A DNA stretch of 30,978 bases from CAZJRB01 sp964547995 (lineage in GTDB: Bacteria > Planctomycetota > Planctomycetia > Pirellulales > Thermoguttaceae), in the NCBI GenBank assembly GCA_964547995.1, contig CAZJRB010000094.1:1-30978 (forward strand), read 5' to 3'. The position numbers were made by a program, and so were the translations under genes. The notes under the pieces were generated by a model. That model saw only the letters and a program-made list of their open reading frames with translations, had not been told where the DNA came from and ran no database searches. Shown here one piece after another: positions 14,843 to 22,841 of the stretch. The first letter of the stretch is position 1. Each line of letters opens with the position of its first letter.

Positions 14843-15003
14843 GGTTTTGAGACAAGGCCCAGCACTTCCGGGGGGTTGGTGTCCGAAAATCGTGGCGTTT
14901 GGCCCGCTTGGGCTGTATCTTCTCCGCTCGCCATTTGGTAGCATATGAGGAAAAGCGGGAAATTTGGGTAAGGTTTCTTGGGTGTTTTGGGAAAAGCCTG
15001 AGT

Positions 15004-15009
15004 TATACT
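15004..15009 (+). promoter_or_regulatory. Candidate -10 box for the three-TM protein gene
   Basis: TATACT lies 150 bases ahead of the ATG at 15160, inside GAGTTATACTGATAGG. A -35 box at the usual distance is not evident. If used, the transcript would have a leader of roughly 145 bases, which contains the tandem GTTCACATAGCA repeat. Confidence 0.35.
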
Positions 15010-15121
15010 GATAGGAGTTGCCCCACTTATCCTGCCCCCCTATGCGCGGGGGCATTGCGTGGAGGTTCTGCCGGACACGGAGAATGTTTCTTTCTTCCGT
15101 TTCCATCGTCTTAGCCAGCAA

Positions 15122-15146
15122 GTTCACATAGCACGTTCACATAGCA
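15122..15146 (+). repeat. Tandem 12-base repeat before the three-TM gene
   Basis: GTTCACATAGCA occurs at 15122-15133 and again at 15135-15146, separated by one base. The second copy ends just before AAGGAG, the ribosome site of the gene starting at 15160. Confidence 0.7.
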
Positions 15147-15159
15147 AGGAGAACCAGCC

Positions 15160-15753
15160 ATGGCCAAAGCAGCCCCGAGCAGCAAAAAGAGCGAGGCGCT
15201 CCAAGTGGTGCGCCGATGTGTGAGAGCGGACGACGAGTTGTTGCTTGACGTCCAGGAAGCCACCGCGGAACTATCGCCGATCAAGGAAGAGGTTCTTGAA
15301 CTCGAGTACCGGGAATGTTGCGAGAACGCTCGCCACGCGAAACGCTTGCGTGCAATGATGGTATGCTTTTGGGTCGCGTTCTGCGGGCTGCTGTTTCTGG
15401 CTACCGCCGTGTCGCTGACCACCATCGCTTCGGTCCCAACCCAGGCGTGGGTCCTTGTGATGCTCATCAGCATCACCGGTGTGGCAGTCACCTACTTCGT
15501 CCAGGACATGGAGATCCGCGAGCGGGGCTACTATCGCGAGTGGTGCCAGCGTTGCCGGATAATCGAGGCCCGCATGGGCCTCGCCGGCCAGTACTGGCGG
15601 ACTTATGAAAAACTCGTTGTTCCAGCAGAAAACATCCTGCAACTGAGAAGCCTGATCCGAATCTACCATTTCGGGATCGTTCTGTGGATTGCGATGTTTA
15701 TTCTGTCGTTCCTGGCGCTGATGCCCTTCTCCCCGGATCCTCTCCCTTTGTGA
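15160..15753 (+). CDS. Three-TM membrane protein of unknown function
   Basis: The 197-residue protein has a charged, helical N-terminal part (about 1-64, including ELSPIKEEVLELEYRECCEN), then predicted membrane helices at about 66-88, 95-114 and 169-189. A cytoplasmic or periplasmic helical loop (115-168) lies between the second and third. The N-terminus has no signal peptide and is likely cytoplasmic. No conserved enzymatic motif was seen and the family is not recognised. AAGGAGAACCAGCC precedes the ATG, a strong ribosome site that settles the start. The stop codon lies in the first unit of a triple TGTGACAAG repeat; because the unit is nine bases long, changes in its copy number would not alter the frame. 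Confidence 0.75.
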   Translation: MAKAAPSSKKSEALQVVRRCVRADDELLLDVQEATAELSPIKEEVLELEYRECCENARHAKRLRAMMVCFWVAFCGLLFLATAVSLTTIASVPTQAWVLVMLISITGVAVTYFVQDMEIRERGYYREWCQRCRIIEARMGLAGQYWRTYEKLVVPAENILQLRSLIRIYHFGIVLWIAMFILSFLALMPFSPDPLPL

Positions 15754-15775
15754 CAAGTGTGACAAGTGTGACAAG
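15749..15775 (+). repeat. Three tandem copies of TGTGACAAG
   Basis: Perfect 9-base units lie at 15749-15757, 15758-15766 and 15767-15775. The first unit includes the TGA stop of the three-TM gene. Such an array is prone to slippage. Confidence 0.85.
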
Positions 15776-15808
15776 TTCGTCGCGCACGCCCGGATGTGGC
15801 TGTGTCGG

Positions 15809-15835
15809 AAAACCGGCGGTTTGCTTCGGTTTTTT
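15809..15835 (-). terminator. Weak hairpin between convergent genes
   Basis: AAAACCG (15809-15815) and CGGTTTT (about 15827-15833) can pair, followed on the plus strand by further T residues; on the minus strand AAACCGCCGGTTTT gives a second small stem. It lies where transcripts of the three-TM gene and pdxJ should end. Confidence 0.35.
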
Positions 15836-15879
15836 CTGCGTGATAGTCGCAGCGCCGACCCGGCGCAGAACGGGCTGAG

Positions 15880-16593
15880 CTACGAGACAAGCCGTTTCAT
15901 CTCGCGGACCGCCCTTTCGAGCCCGACCATAATGGCGCGGGCAACGATGCTGTGGCCGATGTTCAACTCGTGCATGCCTTCGATGCCGGCGACCGGAAGG
16001 ACGTTGCGGTAGGTCAGTCCATGGCCGGCGTGGAGCGCCATGCCCGATTCGCGAATCCGGCGGCCCACCGCGATCAGGGTCTGCAATTCTGCCTGCCGGG
16101 CGGGTCCCGGTTTGGCCAGCGCATACTGGCCGGTGTGCAATTCGACGGCGTCGGCCCCAAGTTCGGTGGCGGCGGCGACCTGCTCTTCGACCGGGTCGAG
16201 AAACAGGCTGACTGAAATACCGGCCGTCTTGAGTTGTTCACAGACCACGGCGACCCGATCGCGGTTGCCGAGGACGTCCAGTCCTCCTTCGGTAGTGATC
16301 TCTTCCCGCCGCTCGGGCACGAGCGTGGCCTGGTCGGGTTTTACGTCACAGGCGATATCGAGAATCTCTTGCTCACAAGCCATTTCGAGATTGAGTTTGA
16401 CGGCAACCGTCTCGCGGAGGATTTTCAGGTCGCGATCCTGGATGTGCCGTCGGTCCTCGCGGAGGTGCAACGTAATTCCGTCAGCCCCCCCGAGTTCGGC
16501 CAAAGCGGACGCCCACACGGGATCGGGTTCGTTTGTTTGACGTGCCTGGCGCACGGTTGCTACGTGGTCGATATTGACACCGAGTTCGGGCAT
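15880..16593 (-). CDS. pdxJ: Pyridoxine 5'-phosphate synthase PdxJ
   Basis: PdxJ condenses 1-deoxyxylulose 5-phosphate with 3-amino-2-oxopropyl phosphate to make pyridoxine 5'-phosphate, the closing step of the DXP-dependent vitamin B6 route, in the cytoplasm. The 237-residue length is normal. Hallmarks are all present: GVNIDHVATVRQARQT at the start with the ring-facing His, GITLHLREDRRHI, VKLNLEMACEQEI, VSLFLDP, AVELHTGQYA, ALHAGHGLTYRNV and LNIGHSIVARA. The ATG at 16593 gives the canonical N-terminus (MPELGVNIDHVA). The gene lies 52 bases downstream of the HEAT/chaperone-like gene in the same direction and may be co-transcribed with it. Assignment is secure from motif content. Confidence 0.97.
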   Translation of the reverse strand: MPELGVNIDHVATVRQARQTNEPDPVWASALAELGGADGITLHLREDRRHIQDRDLKILRETVAVKLNLEMACEQEILDIACDVKPDQATLVPERREEITTEGGLDVLGNRDRVAVVCEQLKTAGISVSLFLDPVEEQVAAATELGADAVELHTGQYALAKPGPARQAELQTLIAVGRRIRESGMALHAGHGLTYRNVLPVAGIEGMHELNIGHSIVARAIMVGLERAVREMKRLVS

Positions 16594-16645
16594 TTCTTGA
16601 TCCGGGACTTGTAATTCGGCGGTGTTTTCACGTTACTCAGCCATT

Positions 16646-17392
16646 TTACCGCTTGTCTTCCTTGGTCAGCAGCTTTTCGACGCTATCCGCCCGGCCGCCG
16701 ATGTTCTCGATTTTCTTGGCAAGCGCGGAGGGGGTGACCGTGTCGGCGAGCATTGTGTCGACCATGACGAAGTTGGGCCGGCCGTCGACGTCACGGATGG
16801 CAAAGGCCCCGGCGGGGATGGTCATGTTCTTCCGGAGGATGGCTTCGTAATATTTCGCGTCGGCCGGGCCGCACTCGCTGTAGATGATCACCAGCGGTGC
16901 GCCTTGGGAATCCCGGTGGCCGAAGTAGATAGCGACTTTCTGGGTCCGTCCACCGGGCAACGAGAGTTTGAAGCGGAACGACTTCCCCGAGCCGGTCGGC
17001 TCCACGCCCAGCAAATCGGCAGTGCGGCGGATACAGTCGTCCGTGTCCACTTCAGCAGCTTTAGTTGTCGGGTCGCTGTGCCATTTCCGCCACCGGTGGA
17101 CATCAGTCCCGAACGTTTGGCCGGTGATTGCGGTCAATGCCTCGCTGACGTCGATGACCAGCACGCCCCGTTCGAGCAAGTCGATCAACGGCCCGACCGC
17201 TTCGACTGCCCGAAGGTCTTGCAGCGACTCGACGGCCGCCCAAACGACCGACTCGTTGGTCGCATCCAGGCATTCGAGCAAAGGCCGGACGGCCTTCGCG
17301 GCGACGAGCTTCTGTCGTGCCGTTCGGCGGAGCCGTGGTTCGTAGAGTTGTTGGACGAGATCGGCGAATTCGTTTTCGTTTGAAGGGTCCAT
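16646..17392 (-). CDS. HEAT-repeat protein with a secretion-chaperone/YbjN-like C-terminal domain
   Basis: The product is 248 residues and appears cytoplasmic. Residues about 20-90 contain two HEAT-type helical repeats (VRPLLECLDATNESVVWAAV, then EAVGPLIDLLERGVLVIDV). Residues about 118-240 resemble the alpha/beta fold shared by type III secretion chaperones (CesT-like) and YbjN: KSFRFKLSLPGGRTQKVAIYF, then LVIIYSECGP, AILRKNMTIPAGAFAIRDVDG and NFVMVDTML. Such domains usually bind partner proteins. Which partner is served is unknown, and no type III system is visible here. The ATG at 17392 follows a GGTAGTG stretch. It leads the pair with pdxJ, but no functional link is known. Confidence 0.7.
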   Translation of the reverse strand: MDPSNENEFADLVQQLYEPRLRRTARQKLVAAKAVRPLLECLDATNESVVWAAVESLQDLRAVEAVGPLIDLLERGVLVIDVSEALTAITGQTFGTDVHRWRKWHSDPTTKAAEVDTDDCIRRTADLLGVEPTGSGKSFRFKLSLPGGRTQKVAIYFGHRDSQGAPLVIIYSECGPADAKYYEAILRKNMTIPAGAFAIRDVDGRPNFVMVDTMLADTVTPSALAKKIENIGGRADSVEKLLTKEDKR

Positions 17393-17665
17393 CGCACTAC
17401 CACTATCAGGGCATAAGTAACTACACTGCGGGGCAAGACAAAGGGCGTCCCCTGGCGCGGTTGATTATAGCCTTGCCCCAGGCTTCATCAAGGTGCGGCA
17501 TTGACCCGGTAAAATATCTACCTAATTCGTGGGGTAAAAATTACCGGAAGCATAACTCCATTTGCGGGGGTAGTTTACCTGGTTTTACTTTTGTGCAGTG
17601 GAATCTATACTTGCTTGTGGACGAACTCGCTTCTTTCAAGAGTGGTTGCGTCTGGGGCAGGAACG
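17393..17665. promoter_or_regulatory. Divergent intergenic region with GGTA/TACC palindromes
   Basis: Two palindromic sites lie here: GGTAAAATATCTACC (17508-17522) and GGTAAAAATTACC (17533-17545). TTGACC (17501-17506) and TAATTC (17523-17528) are spaced by 16 bases with the first palindrome in the spacer, which is the layout of a repressor-controlled promoter. A second candidate is TTTTAC (17583-17588) with TATACT (17606-17611), spacing 17. Both point toward the gene at 17666. Confidence 0.45.
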
Positions 17666-18001
17666 ATGACGTGCAGCGAACTGGCGGCCAGCATCCAAAA
17701 GTTGCAGCCGGAGGCGACCCCGGGCGAGGTTGCGCGAATCTGCCTCCTTCTGGCGAACTGTGTCGGCAATCTCGACCACCTGGATGACGAGGGACGCCTT
17801 GAGAAGGCGTGGCGGGAGATGCGAGTTCGGCTTCAGGCGGCAACCGACCAACACGCCGGCATGACCGCGGAGTTGGAAGAACTCTCGCGAACCCCCCCCG
17901 ACGACTTCACGCTGAAAGAAGTCTGGGTCCTGATTCGGGCGATCAAGGTGCAGGGCCGGATATTGCAGCTCTACGTGGGGCAACCGGCGGTCGATGTCTG
18001 A
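17666..18001 (+). CDS. Small protein of unknown function
   Basis: The 111-residue protein is predicted to be all-helical and soluble (ELAASIQKLQPEATPGEVAR, then LDDEGRLEKAWREMRVRLQA and LKEVWVLIRAIKVQGRILQL). No signal peptide, membrane helix or known motif was seen. The ATG at 17666 is chosen because CAGGAACG precedes it and the upstream in-frame codons read across a promoter-like stretch. It faces and nearly touches the end of the prolyl isomerase gene (5-base gap). Palindromes in the upstream gap suggest regulated expression. GC-rich third codon positions support a real gene. Confidence 0.65.
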   Translation: MTCSELAASIQKLQPEATPGEVARICLLLANCVGNLDHLDDEGRLEKAWREMRVRLQAATDQHAGMTAELEELSRTPPDDFTLKEVWVLIRAIKVQGRILQLYVGQPAVDV

Positions 18002-18006
18002 AGCCT

Positions 18007-19287
18007 CTACCGCCTCGGGTATCCCGGGCGACCGGATATCCGCTCTTGCCCGCCCTCCTCATCGAAGATGGTCCAGACGGGGATGTCCTTCTTCAGGCGG
18101 TTGACATAGTCGTTCTGGGCCTGAAGGGTCCGCTGCTGACGGATCTTTTCTCGGATTTCGACCTGTGCGTCAACGAAAGGAGTTCGCCCGGCTTCCGTGC
18201 GCTCGATGACGCGAATGATGTGAAAGCCGCTATCCGTCTTGATGATCTGGCTGAGTTGCCCGACCGGCAATCCGAAGATCGCCCGGTCAAGCTCTTCGGA
18301 GACCAGAACGCCTTTGGAAGTCCAATCCCGCTGACCGCCTTCTTCGGCCGTGGTGCCGCCGGAGAATCGCCGCGCGACATCGGCAAATGGGGCGCCGGCG
18401 ATCACCATATTCCCCAATTCAACGATAGCCGCTTTGGCTTCGGCGTTGCTGGGATACTTGGAAAAGCGGACCAACAACTCTTCCCAGCGTGCCCGGGCCG
18501 GGTGCTCGAAGTCGCTCAGATGGCCGCGATAATACTCCATCATCTCATCATACGCGATTTCCTGGTCGGACTTGGTCTGCTCATGGCCCCATTGCTGCGC
18601 GAGGCTGCGCTTGATAAATGCCTTTTTCTCCCGGGCGAGCGACGTACCGGCCTGGTGCATTTTTTCGTCGAGTTCCCTTCGCGAGCCGGCCTTTGTGTTC
18701 TTCATCAGCTTCTTGACCACGTGTGTCTCGAAGTGCTTGGCGATGTTCTCTTCGATACGGGGGAAGTGTTCCTCCGGAATGGTGTTGCGTGCGTCACAAT
18801 AGACCAGCATGGTTTCGATATGCGGCTTCAAGCGTTTCTGCATTTGTTCCCTGATGGCAGCTTGTAGCTTATGGTCCGGTACGCGGTCCTTGTTGTTGTC
18901 GAGCCACACTTTTGCACCGGCCATGACCTCGTCATAGGTGATTGCCTCGGAGCCGACAATGGCTATCGTCTGCGCCCCTTCTATGGCAACGGCTTGCGCC
19001 CCGTCGTGGAGTTGCACCGGTGGGTGTGGATAGTGGCCTTCCCGGTGACCTTCGGGTGATGGCCTTGGTGGACCGCCGGGCCACGACTGGCCCCGGGAGG
19101 CCGTTCTCGGCTGCGTGGGTGGGAGCGGAACCGCGTTGTGCGGCCTCGTCCCCTGGAATCCGGGGAGCGCCGCCCCCGGCACGAAGTTGTGCTCTTGGGC
19201 AGACGACACGGCCCCGAGACTCGGAGGCAAGCAGATTGCCAAAACGGCTTTCAAGAGCAAGCTTGTCGATTCAACGAGACGTGGCAC
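18007..19287 (-). CDS. Secreted parvulin-type peptidyl-prolyl isomerase (SurA/PrsA-like)
   Basis: The 426-residue protein would help extracytoplasmic proteins fold by isomerising proline bonds. Using a GTG start at 19287, residues 9-30 make a signal peptide (LLKAVLAICLPPSLGAVSSA). A Pro/Gly/His-rich linker (32-95) follows, then a helical SurA_N-like region (about 105-255). The parvulin domain spans 262-366: RARWEELLVRFS, FADVARRFSGG, EEGGQRDWTSKG, LDRAIFGLPVGQLSQIIKTD and GFHIIRVIER are the family blocks. The GTG was chosen because the signal peptide starts just after it and GGAA lies upstream; the reading frame stays open further upstream with no start that gives a better leader. It follows mfd by 85 bases in the same direction and is probably in its transcript. 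Confidence 0.85.
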   Translation of the reverse strand: MPRLVESTSLLLKAVLAICLPPSLGAVSSAQEHNFVPGAALPGFQGTRPHNAVPLPPTQPRTASRGQSWPGGPPRPSPEGHREGHYPHPPVQLHDGAQAVAIEGAQTIAIVGSEAITYDEVMAGAKVWLDNNKDRVPDHKLQAAIREQMQKRLKPHIETMLVYCDARNTIPEEHFPRIEENIAKHFETHVVKKLMKNTKAGSRRELDEKMHQAGTSLAREKKAFIKRSLAQQWGHEQTKSDQEIAYDEMMEYYRGHLSDFEHPARARWEELLVRFSKYPSNAEAKAAIVELGNMVIAGAPFADVARRFSGGTTAEEGGQRDWTSKGVLVSEELDRAIFGLPVGQLSQIIKTDSGFHIIRVIERTEAGRTPFVDAQVEIREKIRQQRTLQAQNDYVNRLKKDIPVWTIFDEEGGQERISGRPGYPRR

Positions 19288-19372
19288 AGAATCGGTTCCG
19301 GCGGGGACATGAGACGAGGGAGGCGGCGCATTGACCGACCTCTTGACAAGGGGCGGGATTATAGCGACAGAG

Positions 19373-22300
19373 TTACTTTGGTTGCAACAGGGATTTGACA
19401 CGCCCAAGGATCGCATCGGGCGGCGAAAGCCGACTCTCCAACGGGAGATACGCGCTTCTGTCGTCCACGATCCTAAGCTTCCCCCCAGTGGTGGTAGCCA
19501 GGCGGCGGATTTCCCCGCTGGAAGCATAGTCGAACACCAAATACTCGTCTTCCATGTGGATAGAGCGGATCTTCCAGCGATGGGCGGCGATTCGCAACTC
19601 GGCGAGGAGCATCAGGCGGGCCACCATATCGGGGGGCGGGCCAAATCGGTCCCCCAGTTCCGCAGCGAAGTCCTCCAGTTCGCTCTCGCTTGTTACCCGG
19701 GCGAGCCGTCGGTACAAGTCGATCTTCAGCCGCATGTCGGAAACATAAGTTCGGGGTATGTATGCTCCGCCCGGCAAATCGATGTCCACCTCGATCGATT
19801 TTTGTGGCGGCAACTGCTTGAGCTGGCGAACGGCTTGTTCCAACAGCGAGCAGTAGAGTTGATAGCCGACCAGGGTGATGTGTCCGCTTTGTTCGGTACC
19901 GAGGATATTTCCCGCCCCGCGAATCTCCAGGTCGCGCATGGCGATGGCAAACCCCGCTCCCATGTCGCTAAATTCCTCGATTGCGCGAAGGCGCTTCGCG
20001 GCGCCGGGTGTGAGGTTTTTCTTGGGATCGATCAACAGGTAGCAGTATGCCCGATGCTTGTACCGCCCGACGCGGCCGCGGAGTTGGTGCAGATCGGCCA
20101 AGCCGTAGCGGTCGGCTTCGTCGATAAAGATCGTGTTGGCGTTGGGGATATCGAGCCCGCTCTCGACGATCGTGGTGGCCAGGAGCATATCGAAGCGGTG
20201 GTCGACGAAGTCGAGCATGACCTTTTCGAGTTCCGCTTCAGGCATCTGGCCGTGGGCAATCCTGGTTTTTGCATCAGGCACGATCTGCCGCAGGCGCCCG
20301 GCGACGGTCTCGATATCCTGCACGCGGTTGTGAACGAAGAATATCTGCCCGCCGCGATTCAACTCCCGAATAACGGCATGGCGGATCACGTCGGAATGGA
20401 AGCGGGTTACCCGCGTTTCCACGGCGAGGCGGTCTTCGGGCGGGGTCTCCAGGTTGGAGATGTCGCGGAGCCCGAGCAACCCCATGTGCAACGTGCGGGG
20501 AATCGGCGTCGCGGTCATCGTCAGCACGTCCACCGTCTGCCGCAGAGCCTTCAGGCGCTCCTTGACCTCGACGCCGAAACGCTGTTCCTCGTCGATAACC
20601 ACCAGGCCCAAGTTGTGGAACGTCACGTCGGGTTGGGCCAGGCGGTGCGTGCCGATAACGATATCGACCGAACCGGCGGCCAGTTGTCTGACGATTTCGG
20701 CCTGCTGCTTGCGGGTGGCAAATCGCGAGAGGACCGCGATCTCGAACGGGAATTCGGCCATGCGATCGGTAAATGTGCGGTGGTGCTGTTCGGCAAGGAT
20801 CGTGGTGGGTACCAGCACGGCCGCCTGGTAACCGGCATCCACTGCCTTGAAGGCTGCCCGCATCGCCAACTCCGTCTTGCCGTAGCCAACGTCGCCGCAA
20901 AGCAATCGGTCCATGGGCCGCGGGCGGTTCATGTCGTTGCGGATCGATTCCACGGAGGCCAACTGGTCTTCGGTTTCGCGGTACGGAAACGAGGCGTCGA
21001 ACTCGCGTTGCCATTCGGTATCCAGCGAGAACGCGATACCCGGGCGCGACATGCGGGCGGCCTGCAACTCGAGCATGTCGGCCGCCATATCGCTCACCGC
21101 ATTGCGGACCTTCTCTTTTTGTCTGGTCCAGGTTCGACCGCCGAGCCTCGCCAGCGTGGGGCGACTCTTGCTTCCGCCGACGTACTTCTGCACCAGCCCG
21201 ATCTTCGAGCTCGGCACGTAGAGTCTTGTCCCGCCGCGGAACTCGAGCACCAAGTGCTCTTCGACCTGGCCGGCCTTTTCGAGGAGTTTCATGCCACGGT
21301 AGCGGGCGATGCCGTGGGCGACGTGGACGACCAGGTTGCCTTCGTGGAGTTCGACGAAGCTGTCGATCACCCGTCCGAGGCGCCGGCGTGTACGCCGCTG
21401 AATGTCGTGCCGCCGAAACAGTTCCCCGCTGCTGAGCAACACGGTCCCCTCGGACACGATGCGGAAGCCATTGTGCAACATACCGACGGGGAAATGGAGC
21501 CCCCCGTCTTTTGCGAGTTGCGTGGCGCCGAAGATTTCGCTCAGGCGTTGCACTTCTGCTTCGGTCTGGCAGACGATGAAAACTTCCTGTCCGGCGACGG
21601 CATCGTCGAGTTCATCGCGGACCTTTTCAACATTGCCGCTGAAGCGTTCGACCGATTCGATGTTCAGCCGACAGGTTGCCTCCAGCGAGCCGGCTGCGAC
21701 CGCCGACGCCGTGACGGATGGAAACCGCAACACCCGTTCCATCACCGCCGCCGTGCTGTGGAAATCCCGGGGGCATTCGACCCGCTGGAGGTAGTGGCGG
21801 CCTTGCGTTTCCATCTCGCCCGGCTCGATCAGCAGCCACCAGGTTTCCGGCGGGAGAAAATCGGCGAGGTGTGCCCGGTCGTCGGAATTCGGCTCCAACA
21901 TCGTCACGTCGATCGCGTCCAGGGTCCCAAGGCTCCGCTGGCTGGTTACTTCAAAGCGCCGGAGCGATTCGATCTTGTCGCCGAAGAACTCAATGCGGAC
22001 GGGGTCGTACCAGTCGGGAGCGAAGACATCAACGATCCCGCCGCGGACCGAGAACTCACCCGGCAACTCAACCGCCGTCGTGTTGTGAAACCCGTTCTCG
22101 ACCAGCCACCGGGCCAAGGGCTCGATGCCCATCTCCGCACCGACCTGTAGCGACCGGGTTTTCCGCGCAAGCGACTCGTGGTGGGGAACCGGCTGCAACA
22201 GACTCTGGATGCTCGTGACAACGAGTCTGGGGGGATCGGGACCTTCCAGCAGCTTCAAGAGCCGCACGCGATCGCCGAAGACTTCGTCGTGGATCAGCCG

Positions 22301-22606
22301 TTCGGCGGGCAAGGATTCCCAGGCGGGAAATCGCTCAGGCGCAATTGGCGTGAAAAGCTCCAGGTCGTCGACCATCTCGTCAACTTGATCGACCAGCGGG
22401 CAAACGACGGCCAGTGAGGTCGGGGCGTGCGAGGCCAATACCGCCGCCACCAGCGCGCAGGAAGACCCCCAGACTCCGTCCAGAGTCGCCGCATGGCCCG
22501 ATTTCAGACTGTCGACGACCCCGGCGAAACCCTCTTGCCGCTCCAGCAAATCGGCCAGTTGAAACAACCGGTCCGACGTTAGGGGGGGCATTACAGTGTC
22601 CGCCAT
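19373..22606 (-). CDS. mfd: Transcription-repair coupling factor Mfd
   Basis: Mfd removes RNA polymerase stalled at DNA damage and recruits the UvrA/UvrB excision machinery. The 1077-residue protein is slightly shorter than the E. coli enzyme. The N-terminal UvrB-like part includes ELPGEFSVRGGIVDVFAP (about 180-197). The CarD-like polymerase-interaction domain lies near 420-480 (VVHVAHGIARYRGM). The RecG-like translocase has Walker A GDVGYGKTE (571-579), DEEQ (672-675), TATPIPRTL (698-706) and RGRVGR (843-848). A C-terminal TRCF domain follows (LPGGAYIPRTYVSD). All motor motifs are intact. The ATG at 22606 follows GATAGAGGTAG, a good ribosome site; a second ATG lies five codons in. A 12-base palindrome (CCACTTGAGTGG, 22625-22636) sits upstream and may be regulatory. 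Confidence 0.98.
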   Translation of the reverse strand: MADTVMPPLTSDRLFQLADLLERQEGFAGVVDSLKSGHAATLDGVWGSSCALVAAVLASHAPTSLAVVCPLVDQVDEMVDDLELFTPIAPERFPAWESLPAERLIHDEVFGDRVRLLKLLEGPDPPRLVVTSIQSLLQPVPHHESLARKTRSLQVGAEMGIEPLARWLVENGFHNTTAVELPGEFSVRGGIVDVFAPDWYDPVRIEFFGDKIESLRRFEVTSQRSLGTLDAIDVTMLEPNSDDRAHLADFLPPETWWLLIEPGEMETQGRHYLQRVECPRDFHSTAAVMERVLRFPSVTASAVAAGSLEATCRLNIESVERFSGNVEKVRDELDDAVAGQEVFIVCQTEAEVQRLSEIFGATQLAKDGGLHFPVGMLHNGFRIVSEGTVLLSSGELFRRHDIQRRTRRRLGRVIDSFVELHEGNLVVHVAHGIARYRGMKLLEKAGQVEEHLVLEFRGGTRLYVPSSKIGLVQKYVGGSKSRPTLARLGGRTWTRQKEKVRNAVSDMAADMLELQAARMSRPGIAFSLDTEWQREFDASFPYRETEDQLASVESIRNDMNRPRPMDRLLCGDVGYGKTELAMRAAFKAVDAGYQAAVLVPTTILAEQHHRTFTDRMAEFPFEIAVLSRFATRKQQAEIVRQLAAGSVDIVIGTHRLAQPDVTFHNLGLVVIDEEQRFGVEVKERLKALRQTVDVLTMTATPIPRTLHMGLLGLRDISNLETPPEDRLAVETRVTRFHSDVIRHAVIRELNRGGQIFFVHNRVQDIETVAGRLRQIVPDAKTRIAHGQMPEAELEKVMLDFVDHRFDMLLATTIVESGLDIPNANTIFIDEADRYGLADLHQLRGRVGRYKHRAYCYLLIDPKKNLTPGAAKRLRAIEEFSDMGAGFAIAMRDLEIRGAGNILGTEQSGHITLVGYQLYCSLLEQAVRQLKQLPPQKSIEVDIDLPGGAYIPRTYVSDMRLKIDLYRRLARVTSESELEDFAAELGDRFGPPPDMVARLMLLAELRIAAHRWKIRSIHMEDEYLVFDYASSGEIRRLATTTGGKLRIVDDRSAYLPLESRLSPPDAILGRVKSLLQPK

Positions 22607-22788
22607 AATCTACCTCTATCTTATCCACTTGAGTGGTTCCCGCCCAGGTCGGTTTGGAAATCGCACAAGGTGGCGCCATGCCCGCCTGAAATGGCCCCCG
22701 GACCATCAACGAAGCGGTCTTGTCGCCGGTTTCTTGGGGGGAACGGTAAGGTGTGGGTAGCACGGGGTTCTGCGAAGAAACCGTCGCG

Positions 22789-22816
22789 GAAAAAGAAAGC
22801 GGTGACTTGTCACCGC
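22789..22816 (-). terminator. Intrinsic terminator of the cytochrome gene
   Basis: Read on the minus strand, GCGGTGAC and GTCACCGC form an eight-base stem with a tiny loop, followed at once by TTTCTTTTT. It lies about 25 bases after the stop codon of the four-haem protein, a textbook Rho-independent layout. Confidence 0.85.
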
Positions 22817-22841
22817 ACTCCAAGGCTTGTGCCACGGCCGA

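Larger units (their letters stand above)
14630..15159. other. 530-base gap filled by palindromic repeats and a promoter
   Basis: No credible gene was found. It holds a perfect 33-base inverted repeat (14661-14740), an imperfect inverted repeat (14758-14842), a candidate -10 box (15004-15009) and a short direct repeat (15122-15146). The segment 14850-15000 shows nothing recognisable. Confidence 0.6.

Noticed and set aside
14630..15159. Possible small RNA or protein gene in the 530-base gap
   Set aside because: The structure is explained by the inverted repeats, and no frame has a convincing start and composition.
15749..15775. Phase variation of the three-TM gene by the 9-base tandem repeat
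   Set aside because: The stop codon is in the first unit and the unit length is a multiple of three, so copy-number change would not alter the protein.
19331..22150. A 939-codon open frame on the plus strand
   Set aside because: It lies entirely opposite mfd and the signal region of the prolyl isomerase, whose motifs are unmistakable. It has no recognisable domain and is an antisense by-product of high GC.
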